This document shows, in pieces, positions 1-6,873 of a stretch of 33,849 nucleotides of DNA. Made by a program: the position numbers and the translations under genes. Origin of the DNA: Deltaproteobacteria bacterium (GTDB taxonomy: Bacteria; Desulfobacterota; DSM-4660; Desulfatiglandales; HGW-15); the NCBI GenBank assembly GCA_019310525.1, contig JAFDEE010000027.1:1-33849 (forward strand), read 5' to 3'. The notes under the pieces were generated by a model. The model worked only from the letters and a program-made list of their open reading frames with translations. It did not search any database and had not been told where the DNA came from. Each line of letters starts with the position of its first letter. Position 1 is the first letter of the stretch.

Positions 1-1
1 G

Positions 2-112
2 ATCCTTGCAAAGGATCCCCAAAGGAGACTTCAAAGGGCCGGTGAACTGGAAAAATACCTGCTGGCCCTCCTCCAACGCATAGATCGACTGCGGCCCCGC
101 CCCAAGGCTTAA
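2..112 (+). CDS. C-terminal end of a Ser/Thr protein kinase (partial)
   Basis: The reading frame is open from the left edge to a TAA stop and gives 36 residues containing ILAKDPQRRLQRAGELEKYL. This matches the end of the Hanks-type kinase catalytic domain (subdomain XI), where a conserved Arg follows 'KDP' and a helix with 'a.EL...L' comes next. No transmembrane or sensor domain follows, so the protein ends almost directly after the kinase fold or carries other domains upstream of the window. The substrate cannot be inferred. The match is short, so the family call is probable rather than certain. Confidence 0.6.
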   Translation: MLAKDPQRRLQRAGELEKYLLALLQRIDRLRPRPKA

Positions 113-123
113 GGGTAAAGCAA

Positions 124-153
124 AGGGCCCGAGCACCATGGCGCCCGGGCCCT
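124..153 (+). terminator. Stem-loop downstream of the kinase fragment
   Basis: AGGGCCCG (124-131) pairs perfectly with CGGGCCCT (146-153) across a 14-nt loop, 11 nt after the kinase stop codon. No U-run follows, so intrinsic termination is only possible; the hairpin could instead protect the 3' end. Confidence 0.4.
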
Positions 154-178
154 GTTCATCGAAACCCGCAAGGTCTGT

Positions 179-321
179 GAGACCTTTGAAAAACGCCCCC
201 TTTTGCCCAATCTCGGCGTCAGGCCCAAATTTTAATCCTCGAAATACTTCAATGTATTCCTGTGGTTAAAATTTTCGCCTTCCTTGACCTTGAACAAAAT
301 TGAACGTTTTTCAAGGGTCTC
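179..321. mobile_element. MITE-like element, copy A (complete, 143 bp, with TSD)
   Basis: The left end GAGACCTTTGAAAAACG (179-195) is repeated inverted at the right end (305-321) with one mismatch. A perfect 6-bp direct repeat GTCTGT flanks it at 173-178 and 322-327, as expected for a target-site duplication. Inside, AAATTTTAA (227-235) pairs with TTAAAATTT (266-274), so the element is a nested palindrome. There is no convincing ORF, so it must be mobilised in trans if it still moves. It lies between the kinase tail and the 3' end of folD (stop at 335-337). Related copies are at 4155-4586, 8853-8891, 18826-18915 and 33720-33849. Confidence 0.85.
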
Positions 322-334
322 GTCTGTTCTGTTA

Positions 335-1243
335 TCAGGCGATCCCCAACTTAAATTTGAGGGAACGGAGGGTGTTCTTCATCAACATTGTGATGGTCAT
401 GGGACCAACGCCTCCAGGCACCGGCGTGATCCATCCAGCGATTTCCTTGGCAGCGTCAAAGTCCACATCCCCCTTGAGGATGGGCACCTTTTTCCCCGTT
501 TTTTCACTGATTTTTTCGCCCACCCGGTTGACACCTACATCGATTACGCAGGCCCCCGGCTTGATCCACTCGGGTTTGACCAGTCCTGGCACACCCGCTG
601 CCACGATGAGGATATCGGCCCGCTTGCAGTGGAAGGCCAGATCCCTGGTTCCCGTATGGACGACGGTCACCGTTGAGTTGGCGCCCGGACCCTTCTGCAG
701 CATCATATTGGCGATCGGTTTCCCGACTATGTTGGAGCGTCCCACCACGACGACCTCAGCGCCGCTGGTCTCCACTCCCGCCCTCACGATCATTTCCTGG
801 ATGCCCGCCGGGGTGCAAGGGGGAAATTTCACCTCCGAACCGCCGATCATCAATCGGCCCACATTGACCGGGTGAAATCCATCCACGTCCTTGTCGGGAT
901 CAATGGCGTTGAGCACCTTCTTTTCATTGATGTGTTTCGGAAGTGGAAGCTGAACGAGAATTCCGTTGATGGTATCATCCTTGTTATACTTGTCGATCAG
1001 GGCAAGAAGTTCTTCTTCTGAGATATCCTCCGGTTGGTTGTCCTGGATCTCCTTGAATCCAAGCCGGTTGGCCGTCTTGATCTTCAGGGTCACGTAAGAG
1101 ACCGAGGCGGGATTTTCTCCGACGAGAATCGTGACCAATCCGGGAACCACACCGTGTTCTTCCTTGATCTTTTTTACTTCCTCTTCGATTTCTTGAAGGA
1201 TTTCTTCACGAATTTCCGTGCCTTTGATAAGTTTTGCCGTCAT
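335..1243 (-). CDS. folD: FolD: methylene-THF dehydrogenase / methenyl-THF cyclohydrolase
   Basis: Cytosolic bifunctional enzyme that interconverts 5,10-methylene-THF and 10-formyl-THF in one-carbon metabolism using NADP(H). In the 302-aa form starting MTAKLIKG, the catalytic motif Y50-VTLK54 is present, with Q98 in QLPLP (98-102) and D121 in the DKDVDGFHP signature (117-125). The nucleotide-binding motif VVGRSNIVGKP and the C-terminal PGGVGPMT block are also present, and the length is typical. I chose the ATG at 1241-1243 because AAGGAG lies at normal spacing before it; an in-frame TTG at 1261 falls inside that ribosome-binding region. The gene stands alone on the minus strand. In acetogenic or sulfate-reducing relatives FolD can also serve the Wood-Ljungdahl pathway, but nothing here proves that role. 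Confidence 0.95.
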   Translation of the reverse strand: MTAKLIKGTEIREEILQEIEEEVKKIKEEHGVVPGLVTILVGENPASVSYVTLKIKTANRLGFKEIQDNQPEDISEEELLALIDKYNKDDTINGILVQLPLPKHINEKKVLNAIDPDKDVDGFHPVNVGRLMIGGSEVKFPPCTPAGIQEMIVRAGVETSGAEVVVVGRSNIVGKPIANMMLQKGPGANSTVTVVHTGTRDLAFHCKRADILIVAAGVPGLVKPEWIKPGACVIDVGVNRVGEKISEKTGKKVPILKGDVDFDAAKEIAGWITPVPGGVGPMTITMLMKNTLRSLKFKLGIA

Positions 1244-1501
1244 CTCCTCACTCCTTTCCAAGCTTCATGGTGTTGGCAAATTAAGGGCCCCGGCCGAAAA
1301 TCCACCGGAAGGAAAACCGCTGCACACCCGGTTTCCCATGAAAGTCCTATTATCATCAAGATTGTCTGGATAGCACATGTGGACGGCAAGATCAATCATT
1401 TTAGTCCGACTCTCCTGATCCCCATGCGCCTCCTTCCCGGCCGGTTTGCGCCGCCCGTCACCTGCTTGACTTGGGGAGGGGTTTCCATTACTCTCCCGAT
1501 C

Positions 1502-2233
1502 ATGGCGGACGAACTGGAGATCCTCAGGCAGAAACTGGCGTCAGCCGAAAGGGTGGCGGTCCTCACGGGCGCCGGTGTTTCTGCAGAAAGCGGGGTGCCC
1601 ACTTTCAGGGGAGAGAACGGCCTCTGGCGTAACCAGGACGTGATGGATTTGGTCACCCCCTCCGGTTTTGCCCGGGATCCCAGGCGGGTATGGGAGTTTT
1701 ACAACTGGCGCCGGAGTCTCATCAACCGCGTTACATTCAATCCCGCCCACGAGGCCCTGGCCGAACTGGAAAGAAGAATCCCCCATTTCACTTTGATCAC
1801 CCAGAACGTCGACGGCCTTCACGTAAGGGCCGGGAGCCGGAATATCCTGGAGATTCACGGGAATCTCTGGAAGGTTCGCTGTACCCGATGCAACAGGGTG
1901 TCTCTTGACGATTCTTCCGATCTGGGGCCCTTGCCGAAATGCCGGGATTGTGGCGGTCTGTTGAGACCCCACGTGGTCTGGTTCGGCGAGTCCCTGGACG
2001 AGGCGCTCCTGCGCCGTGCTATACAAGCCTCAAGAGAGTGCCAGGTAATGCTCGTTGTCGGGACTTCGGCGGTTGTGCAACCGGCCGCTTCCCTCTCCAT
2101 GGAGGCGAAGGCAGGGGGGGCAGTCTTGGCGGAAATCAACATTGAGAAAACACCCCAGTCCGAATTCATGGATTTCGTGTTCACCGGAAAGGCTGGGGAA
2201 CTCCTACCGAAGCTCATCGAGAACTGGCCGTGA
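1502..2233 (+). CDS. cobB: Sirtuin (NAD-dependent protein deacylase, CobB/Sir2 type)
   Basis: Removes acyl groups from lysines using NAD+, giving nicotinamide and O-acyl-ADP-ribose. All hallmark motifs are visible in 243 residues: GAGVSAESGVPTFRG (NAD-binding Rossmann and cofactor loop), TQNVDGLH, EIHGN with the catalytic His, a zinc module CTRC...CRDCGG, RPHVVWFGE and VVGTSAVVQPA. The reading frame is open well upstream, but homology begins near MADELEIL, so I placed the start at the ATG 1502. No clear Shine-Dalgarno precedes it, so the start is less sure than the identity. Its stop overlaps the GTG start of the SAM hydrolase, implying translational coupling. Confidence 0.92.
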   Translation: MADELEILRQKLASAERVAVLTGAGVSAESGVPTFRGENGLWRNQDVMDLVTPSGFARDPRRVWEFYNWRRSLINRVTFNPAHEALAELERRIPHFTLITQNVDGLHVRAGSRNILEIHGNLWKVRCTRCNRVSLDDSSDLGPLPKCRDCGGLLRPHVVWFGESLDEALLRRAIQASRECQVMLVVGTSAVVQPAASLSMEAKAGGAVLAEINIEKTPQSEFMDFVFTGKAGELLPKLIENWP

Positions 2234-3036
2234 AACCCTCTGGAATCATCACCCTCACCACTGATTTCGGCCTGAGCGACCCTTACGTGGCCATGATGAA
2301 GGGAGTGATCCTGTCGGTCAATCCAAGGGCCACGGTCTGCGACATTACCCACCTGGTAAGGCCGGGCTCCATCTTCCAGGCGGCCTCTGTCATTCATGAG
2401 AGTTATCCCTTTTTCCCGGAGGGCACGGTCCACGTTGCCGTCGTGGATCCGGGCGTGGGCGGCGAAAGGCGCCCCTTGGTGATCCAGGCCGCCGGGCAAT
2501 TTTTTGTGGGGCCTGACAACGGCCTTTTCACATCCATCATCCAGGATTGCCCCGACCTGAAGGCCTATCACCTGAAGGAATCACGCTTCTTCCTGCCCCG
2601 CGTCACCAGTACCTTCCACGGGCGCGACATCTTCGCCCCTGTTGCGGCCCATCTCTCCCTCGGGGTTCAACCTGACAGACTGGGCAGCCCCCTCCAGCAA
2701 CCGGTCACCATCCCCCTGCCGCGACCGCGGGAAAGGGATGGGGTATTGTACGGCGAGATCGTCCACGTGGACGGATTCGGCAACTGTATCACCAACATTT
2801 CGGGGGAGGTCCTGGAGGGTTTTCTCGGATCTGCCACTCCACTCATCGAGGTCGGGCACCTGGTCATCGACCGGCTTTCACGGACCTATTCCGAGGCGGA
2901 AGAAGGACAACCACTCGCGCTCGTCAACAGCTCGGACAGGCTCGAAATCGCGGTCAACCTGGGCCGGGCCTCGGAATACCTGGGGGTGGCCCGGGACGAG
3001 ATCATCGGGAGCGTCGTGCAGGTAAAGAGACGCTAG
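2230..3036 (+). CDS. SAM hydrolase (adenosine-forming), DUF62 family
   Basis: Members of this family hydrolyse S-adenosylmethionine to adenosine and methionine; halogenases such as fluorinase share the fold. The 268-aa protein has TTDFGLSDPYV near the N-terminus, DPGVGGERRPLVI, FVGPDNGLFT, STFHGRDIFAPVAAHL and the C-domain signature HVDGFGNCITNI followed by ALVNSSDRLEIAVN. The start is GTG at 2230, overlapping the sirtuin stop by 4 nt (GTGA), so the two are very likely one operon. The TAG stop shares the palindrome CTAG with the stop of the convergent HNH gene. The hydrolase assignment is family knowledge; a halogenase would need the distinctive extra loop of fluorinase, which I do not see. 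Confidence 0.9.
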   Translation: MKPSGIITLTTDFGLSDPYVAMMKGVILSVNPRATVCDITHLVRPGSIFQAASVIHESYPFFPEGTVHVAVVDPGVGGERRPLVIQAAGQFFVGPDNGLFTSIIQDCPDLKAYHLKESRFFLPRVTSTFHGRDIFAPVAAHLSLGVQPDRLGSPLQQPVTIPLPRPRERDGVLYGEIVHVDGFGNCITNISGEVLEGFLGSATPLIEVGHLVIDRLSRTYSEAEEGQPLALVNSSDRLEIAVNLGRASEYLGVARDEIIGSVVQVKRR

Positions 3037-3356
3037 TCCCCTTTCCCGGAACCCTTTTCCCCGGAAAGGGAGGCCATGTATTCCTCCCATTCGAGGGGGA
3101 GGAGGTATTTTTTCTTGTTATTGCATTCCTTGCAGGCGGGAACGATATTGCCCTTTCGGCTCTTCCCTCCTCGGCTCAGCGGCAGGATGTGATCCATGGT
3201 GAGGTTTTCCCTGCCGACGCGGCGCCTGCAATAATAACAGATCCCTTCCTGGGTCCTTCGCATCCACCAGGCCGATCGGCGCAGCCGTCGGGCCTTTTCC
3301 TTTTCCCTCCGGATATCTTCCTCTCCCACCCCAGGGTCATCAAATGGCATGGACAC
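3033..3356 (-). CDS. Small HNH endonuclease-domain protein
   Basis: A 107-aa protein with a basic N-terminal helix and a compact HNH/beta-beta-alpha-metal fold. A structural zinc site is formed by CYYC (40-43) and CKEC (75-78). The catalytic DH is at 55-56 in MDHILPLSRGG, and the HNH asparagines are at 70 and 79. The GTG start has AAGGAGG 10 nt upstream. Free-standing proteins of this size are widespread and usually uncharacterised, and may be nicking nucleases. It converges on the SAM hydrolase with a 4-bp stop-codon overlap (3033-3036) and diverges from tadA. No partner restriction or toxin genes are adjacent. Confidence 0.85.
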   Translation of the reverse strand: MSMPFDDPGVGEEDIRREKEKARRLRRSAWWMRRTQEGICYYCRRRVGRENLTMDHILPLSRGGKSRKGNIVPACKECNNKKKYLLPLEWEEYMASLSGEKGSGKGD

Positions 3357-3573
3357 GTGGATTGATCCTCCTTGCTCTCATGGCTTTTCTCGGTTCGCAG
3401 GGGGCCCCCCTGGCGGACACCCTGGGAACCCGCTTGCTTCCCAACCTACCACGATTTGCTTTGAAATTCATGTCCCTTGGTTTTCCCCTCCTGGCGCCGA
3501 TCTTCCCCAGGGCCTCTGGAGAAGCGAAATCCATTGACGGTAGCGCCCTGTTCATGCTAGTCATTATCGTGAT

Positions 3574-4065
3574 ATGGAAGCCGATTACCCTCGACTCATG
3601 GGGTTGGCCCTCGAAGAGGCACGGCAGGGATTCGAGAAAGGGGAAGTGCCGGTTGGGGCACTGATTGTCAGTCCTGAGGGACGGATCCTGTCAAGGGCAC
3701 ATAACCAGCCCATTTCCCTGTGTGACCCTTCGGCCCATGCCGAGATTCTGGCCCTTCGGGAGGCGGGTGCCAGGGTCGGGAATTATCGCTTGACGGGGTT
3801 CACCCTTGTCGTCACCATTGAGCCCTGCCTCATGTGTATGGGGGCGGCCCTCCATGCAAGGTTGGCTAAGGTTGTTTACGGGGCCGGGGATCCGAAGGGG
3901 GGCGCGGCGGGCTCCCTCTATGACGTTTCCCGGGATGAGCGCCTGAACCACCAGATCGAGGTGATTTCGGGGATCCGGGGTGAGGAGTGTGCCCGGCTGA
4001 TCCAGCGTTTTTTTTCTTTCCGCAGGCAAGGAAAGAAGAGCGGAGAGGTACCGAAGTGGTCGTAA
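3574..4065 (+). CDS. tadA: TadA: tRNA-specific adenosine deaminase
   Basis: Converts A34 to inosine in the anticodon of tRNA-Arg(ACG). The 163-aa sequence has the zinc-deaminase signature: HAE at 55-57 (His ligand and catalytic Glu) and PCLMC at 84-88 (two Cys ligands), with the GDPKGGAAGSLYDV region that follows in TadA proteins. The length is typical. The final eight codons, encoding a Lys-rich tail, and the TAA stop lie inside the following tRNA-Ser(CGA) gene (4042-4137), so mature tRNA processing would cut the 3' end of a tadA readthrough mRNA. tadA close to tRNA-Ser and dnaX-ybaB-recR resembles the arrangement in Bacillus. Confidence 0.95.
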   Translation: MEADYPRLMGLALEEARQGFEKGEVPVGALIVSPEGRILSRAHNQPISLCDPSAHAEILALREAGARVGNYRLTGFTLVVTIEPCLMCMGAALHARLAKVVYGAGDPKGGAAGSLYDVSRDERLNHQIEVISGIRGEECARLIQRFFSFRRQGKKSGEVPKWS

Positions 4066-4137
4066 CGGGGTCGACTCGAAATCGACTTGTCCCGTGAAGA
4101 GCGGGGCACGTGGGTTCGAATCCCACCCTCTCCGCCA
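4042..4137 (+). tRNA. tRNA-Ser (anticodon CGA)
   Basis: The acceptor stem GGAGAGG pairs with CCTCTCC (4127-4133), followed by discriminator G and an encoded CCA. The anticodon arm is GTCGA-CTCGAAA-TCGAC, giving anticodon CGA (reads UCG). A long variable arm and the T-loop GGTTCGAATCC are typical of tRNA-Ser. The first 24 nt are also the last 24 nt of tadA. Confidence 0.95.
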
Positions 4138-4154
4138 TTTAGCCTCATTTTGCC
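4138..4154 (+). other. Short spacer carrying the left target-site copy
   Basis: The 17 nt between tRNA-Ser(CGA) and element B end in TTTGCC (4149-4154), which is repeated right after the element at 4587-4592. Confidence 0.7.
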
Positions 4155-4586
4155 GAGACCTTTGAAAAACGCCCCCTTTTGCCCAATTGCGGCGCCTGCC
4201 TGTGCCGGGCCTATCTGCCGTTCCAACGGGACAGGCAGGCACGGCAGACAGGTCAGGCTCAGATTTTAATGTCCCGGTCTGTAAATGGGAGAACCTTGGG
4301 CTTTCCAGGCGAAGACTTTAGTTGGATCGTTTTCTTAGTAGGGTTCAAGGATTCAAGGGGCCCAGGGTTCGAGTGAGAAACCGGGATTTAAAGAAAGATG
4401 TTTTTCGCTTGACCCCTTGAACCCTCGGCCCCTTGGCCCCTGAGCTTTCGGCTTCAGCCGACAGTGGTTTAATCCTCGAAATACTTCAATGTATGGATGC
4501 TTGTCCCGCTTGGGATACAAAGCGGGGCGGTTGAAATTTTCGCCTTCCTTGAACTTGACCAAAATTGAGCATTTTTCAAAGGTCTC
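4155..4586. mobile_element. MITE-like element, copy B (complete, 432 bp, with TSD)
   Basis: Same terminal repeats as copy A: GAGACCTTTGAAAAACG at the left end and its inverse ending GGTCTC at 4586. The flanking 6-bp duplication TTTGCC (4149-4154, 4587-4592) is perfect. It is three times the length of copy A because of additional palindromic modules. GCCTGCCTGT (4194-4203) pairs with ACAGGCAGGC (4231-4240). AGGGTTCAAGG (4340-4350) pairs with CCTTGAACCCT (4415-4425), and CAAGGGGCCCAGGGTTC (4354-4370) pairs with 4419-4435 with one mismatch, so these two pairings are mutually exclusive. There is no plausible coding sequence. The insertion lies between the two tRNA-Ser genes. Confidence 0.85.
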
Positions 4587-4682
4587 TTTGCCGTGTCTCA
4601 GTTACGCTCGCTACGTTTTCAACAGCCTGTTCATGCATCCTGTTCGATTCACTCGATGAAGCCAAAGGTGTCTCAAAGCCTG

Positions 4683-4711
4683 TTGATAAGGTGGATGGGG
4701 TGTGTTAATAT
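4683..4711 (+). promoter_or_regulatory. Predicted sigma-70 promoter for tRNA-Ser(GGA)-dnaX-ybaB-recR
   Basis: TTGATA (4683-4688) and TAATAT (4706-4711) are separated by 17 nt, about 40 nt upstream of the tRNA. This would re-supply transcription of the dnaX operon downstream of element B. Confidence 0.45.
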
Positions 4712-4735
4712 AAATGGTCCAACAAAAGAGGATTT

Positions 4736-4751
4736 CGGTTTTTCGAAACCG
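4736..4751 (+). other. UUCG-tetraloop hairpin in the tRNA leader
   Basis: CGGTTT-TTCG-AAACCG forms a 6-bp stem closed by an exceptionally stable C(UUCG)G-type loop, ending 1 nt before the tRNA 5' end at 4753. It may help folding or RNase P processing of the precursor. Confidence 0.5.
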
Positions 4752-4752
4752 C

Positions 4753-4846
4753 GGAGAGATGTCCGAGCTGGCTGAAGGAGCGCGACTGGAAATCGCGTGT
4801 ACCGCCAAAAGTGGTACCGAGGGTTCGAATCCCTCTCTCTCCGCCA
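4753..4846 (+). tRNA. tRNA-Ser (anticodon GGA)
   Basis: The acceptor stem GGAGAGA pairs with TCTCTCC, with discriminator G and an encoded CCA. The anticodon arm CGCGA-CTGGAAA-TCGCG gives anticodon GGA (reads UCC/UCU). The long variable arm and GGTTCGAATCC T-loop fit tRNA-Ser. It ends 21 nt before the dnaX ATG, so it is probably transcribed with dnaX and cut from that mRNA. Confidence 0.95.
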
Positions 4847-4867
4847 TTTTTTTCTCAAGAGAACCAC

Positions 4868-6517
4868 ATGGCCTATGAAGTCCTAGCCAGAAAATGGCGC
4901 CCCCAGGTATTTCAGGATGTCATCGGCCAGGAACATGTTACCCTCACCCTGGTCAATGCCATCCGGACGGACCGGCTTGCCCATGCCTACCTCTTCAGCG
5001 GGGCCAGGGGGGTCGGCAAGACGTCCGTTGCTCGTATCCTCGCCAAGGCCATCAATTGCAAGGAGGGAGAACCGGGCGTCCCCTGTAATCGGTGCCCTTC
5101 CTGCACCGAGATCACCAGCGGATCCTCGGTGGACGTGCAGGAGATCGACGGGGCTTCCAACCGGGGAATTGATGAGATCAGGGATCTGCGTGAGAATATC
5201 AAGTACATGCCGACATCCAGCAGATTCCGGGTCTACATCATCGATGAAGTCCATATGCTTACCCTGCCGGCATTCAATGCCCTCCTCAAGACCCTTGAGG
5301 AACCACCGCCCCATGTTAAGTTCATTTTCGCCACGACCGAGCCCCACAAGGTGCCCATAACCATCCTCTCCAGATGCCAAAGGTTTGATTTCAAGAGGAT
5401 TCCCGTTGCCAAGATCGTCCAACACCTGGGCAAGATCACGGCTGAGGAGGGAATCGAAATCAACCCATCCGGACTCGCCCTCATCGCCAAGGAGGCGGAG
5501 GGCAGCATGAGGGATGCCCAAAGCCTGCTGGATCAGGTCATCGCCTACACGGGTTCCAAGGTCAAGGACCGGGACATCGCGGACATCCTCGGCCTCGTGG
5601 ACCGGGCGTTGCTTCTTGAAACGACCGGGGCCGTGATCGAGGGAAAGGTGGAGCAGTGCTTCCGGATTGTAGACAAAGTTTACAATTACGGTTATGATCT
5701 GAAAGAGTTCTACCGAAGCTTGATGGATCAGTTCAGGAACCTCCTGGTGAGCCTCGTGGCCCCGGGAGAGGACCTCCTGGACGTGACTGAGAGCGACCTG
5801 GAAGTGATCCGCAAACAGGCCCGAATGGCCGGGGAGGAGAGGCTGCAGCAGACCCTCAACCTGCTTATCTCCAGGGAAGAGGATTTGAGGTATTCATCCC
5901 ATCCGCGGTTGGTCCTGGAAGTCCTCCTGGTCAAACTGTGCAGCCTCGGGTCGCGCCTTTCCTTTGATGCCCTGCTGAAAAAGATCGAAGAGCTTGAAAG
6001 GAGATTGAGCGATCCTCTTTCCTCAACGCCGGAACCCTTAAGGAAGCTTTCCGATCCCGGCATCCAGTGGAAGGAAAAGACACCCGAAGAAAGGCCGGTC
6101 TCCCTGGATTGGGACGGATTCCTGATTTTCCTTTCTTCCAAGAGCGGTCCGATAGCCAACGTGTTGAAGGAATTCAGCCTCCTGGAATCTTCCGGGGATA
6201 CCGTGGTGCTTTCCAAGGGAGGGAATCCCTTTTCTGCGGATTACTTCGAGGATGCCGAACGAATGGACAGGTTGTTGAGGTACTGCAGGCAGTATTTCAA
6301 CCGAGAAGTGAAAATCAAGATTGTGGGGGAAAGGAGGAAGGAAAACGGAAACCTGGGGCCCCCCAAAAAAGAGGGCTCGATCTCCAGGCCCGAAATGAAA
6401 GTCAACCTTCCCCCCTCGGTCCAGGAAGTCCTGGACATGTTTCAGGGAGAACTCAAGGGGGAAGTCCCCTCGGGGAATTCAGACCCTTTACAACCCGACG
6501 ATACCAAGAAACCATAG
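4868..6517 (+). CDS. dnaX: DnaX: DNA polymerase III subunit tau (gamma/tau)
   Basis: Clamp-loader ATPase and organiser of the replicative polymerase. The 549-aa protein has Walker A GARGVGKT (45-52), the zinc module with Cys 64, 73, 76 and 79, a Walker B region YIIDEVHML, the sensor-1 area FATTEPHK and the SRC arginine-finger motif ILSRCQRFDF. A tau-like C-terminal extension rich in Lys, Glu and Pro follows. The ATG at 4868 begins the family-conserved MAYEVLARKWRP; the reading frame extends upstream into the tRNA but that part is not homologous. ybaB and recR follow in the order conserved in many bacteria. Confidence 0.96.
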   Translation: MAYEVLARKWRPQVFQDVIGQEHVTLTLVNAIRTDRLAHAYLFSGARGVGKTSVARILAKAINCKEGEPGVPCNRCPSCTEITSGSSVDVQEIDGASNRGIDEIRDLRENIKYMPTSSRFRVYIIDEVHMLTLPAFNALLKTLEEPPPHVKFIFATTEPHKVPITILSRCQRFDFKRIPVAKIVQHLGKITAEEGIEINPSGLALIAKEAEGSMRDAQSLLDQVIAYTGSKVKDRDIADILGLVDRALLLETTGAVIEGKVEQCFRIVDKVYNYGYDLKEFYRSLMDQFRNLLVSLVAPGEDLLDVTESDLEVIRKQARMAGEERLQQTLNLLISREEDLRYSSHPRLVLEVLLVKLCSLGSRLSFDALLKKIEELERRLSDPLSSTPEPLRKLSDPGIQWKEKTPEERPVSLDWDGFLIFLSSKSGPIANVLKEFSLLESSGDTVVLSKGGNPFSADYFEDAERMDRLLRYCRQYFNREVKIKIVGERRKENGNLGPPKKEGSISRPEMKVNLPPSVQEVLDMFQGELKGEVPSGNSDPLQPDDTKKP

Positions 6518-6530
6518 GGAGGCATGAACA

Positions 6531-6863
6531 GTGAAAGGCATACCCAACATGGGAAACATCATGAAACAGGCCCAGAAGTTTCAGGCAAAGATCGCCAAAC
6601 TCCAGGAAGAACTGGGTGATAAAACCGTGGAGGCCTCAGCGGGGGGCGGCATGGTGATAGCCGTTGCCAATGGGCGGCAGGAAATTCTTTCCATCCGAAT
6701 AGATCCCGAAGTCATTGATCCAGAGGACCCGGAGATGCTCCAAGATCTGGTCCTGGCCGCGGTAAACGACGCCTTGACACGGGCAAAGGACATGGTGAGT
6801 GAAGAGATGGGAAAATTGACGCAGGGGATGAACATCCCCAATATCCCCGGGCTGACCTCCTGA
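6531..6863 (+). CDS. ybaB: YbaB/EbfC family nucleoid-associated protein
   Basis: A small dimeric DNA-binding protein (110 aa), usually encoded between dnaX and recR, implicated in nucleoid organisation and recombination. The conserved pattern is present: N-terminal MKQAQKFQAKIAKLQEEL, the AGGGMV turn, IDPEVIDPEDPEMLQDLVLAAVNDA and the C-terminal NIPGL. The start is GTG at 6531 with GGAGG at good spacing. It is 13 nt after dnaX and 10 nt before recR, so certainly the same operon. Confidence 0.93.
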   Translation: MKGIPNMGNIMKQAQKFQAKIAKLQEELGDKTVEASAGGGMVIAVANGRQEILSIRIDPEVIDPEDPEMLQDLVLAAVNDALTRAKDMVSEEMGKLTQGMNIPNIPGLTS

Positions 6864-6873
6864 GTATCGAGTC

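Noticed and set aside
3344-3664. 106-aa plus-strand ORF with a signal-peptide-like start
   Set aside because: It overlaps the starts of both the HNH gene and tadA in other frames, has no ribosome site, and its C-terminal part is only a shadow of tadA.
4590-4752. SRP (4.5S/6S scr) RNA, which lies near dnaX in Bacillus
   Set aside because: The conserved GGAAGC...GCAGCC tip of the SRP Alu/S domain is not present in this interval.
6352-6400. CCCCCCAAAAAAG run in dnaX as a programmed frameshift site giving a gamma subunit
   Set aside because: The frame does not match the A-AAA-AAG heptamer, and a -1 shift would end about 10 codons later, near residue 510 of 549, removing little of the protein.
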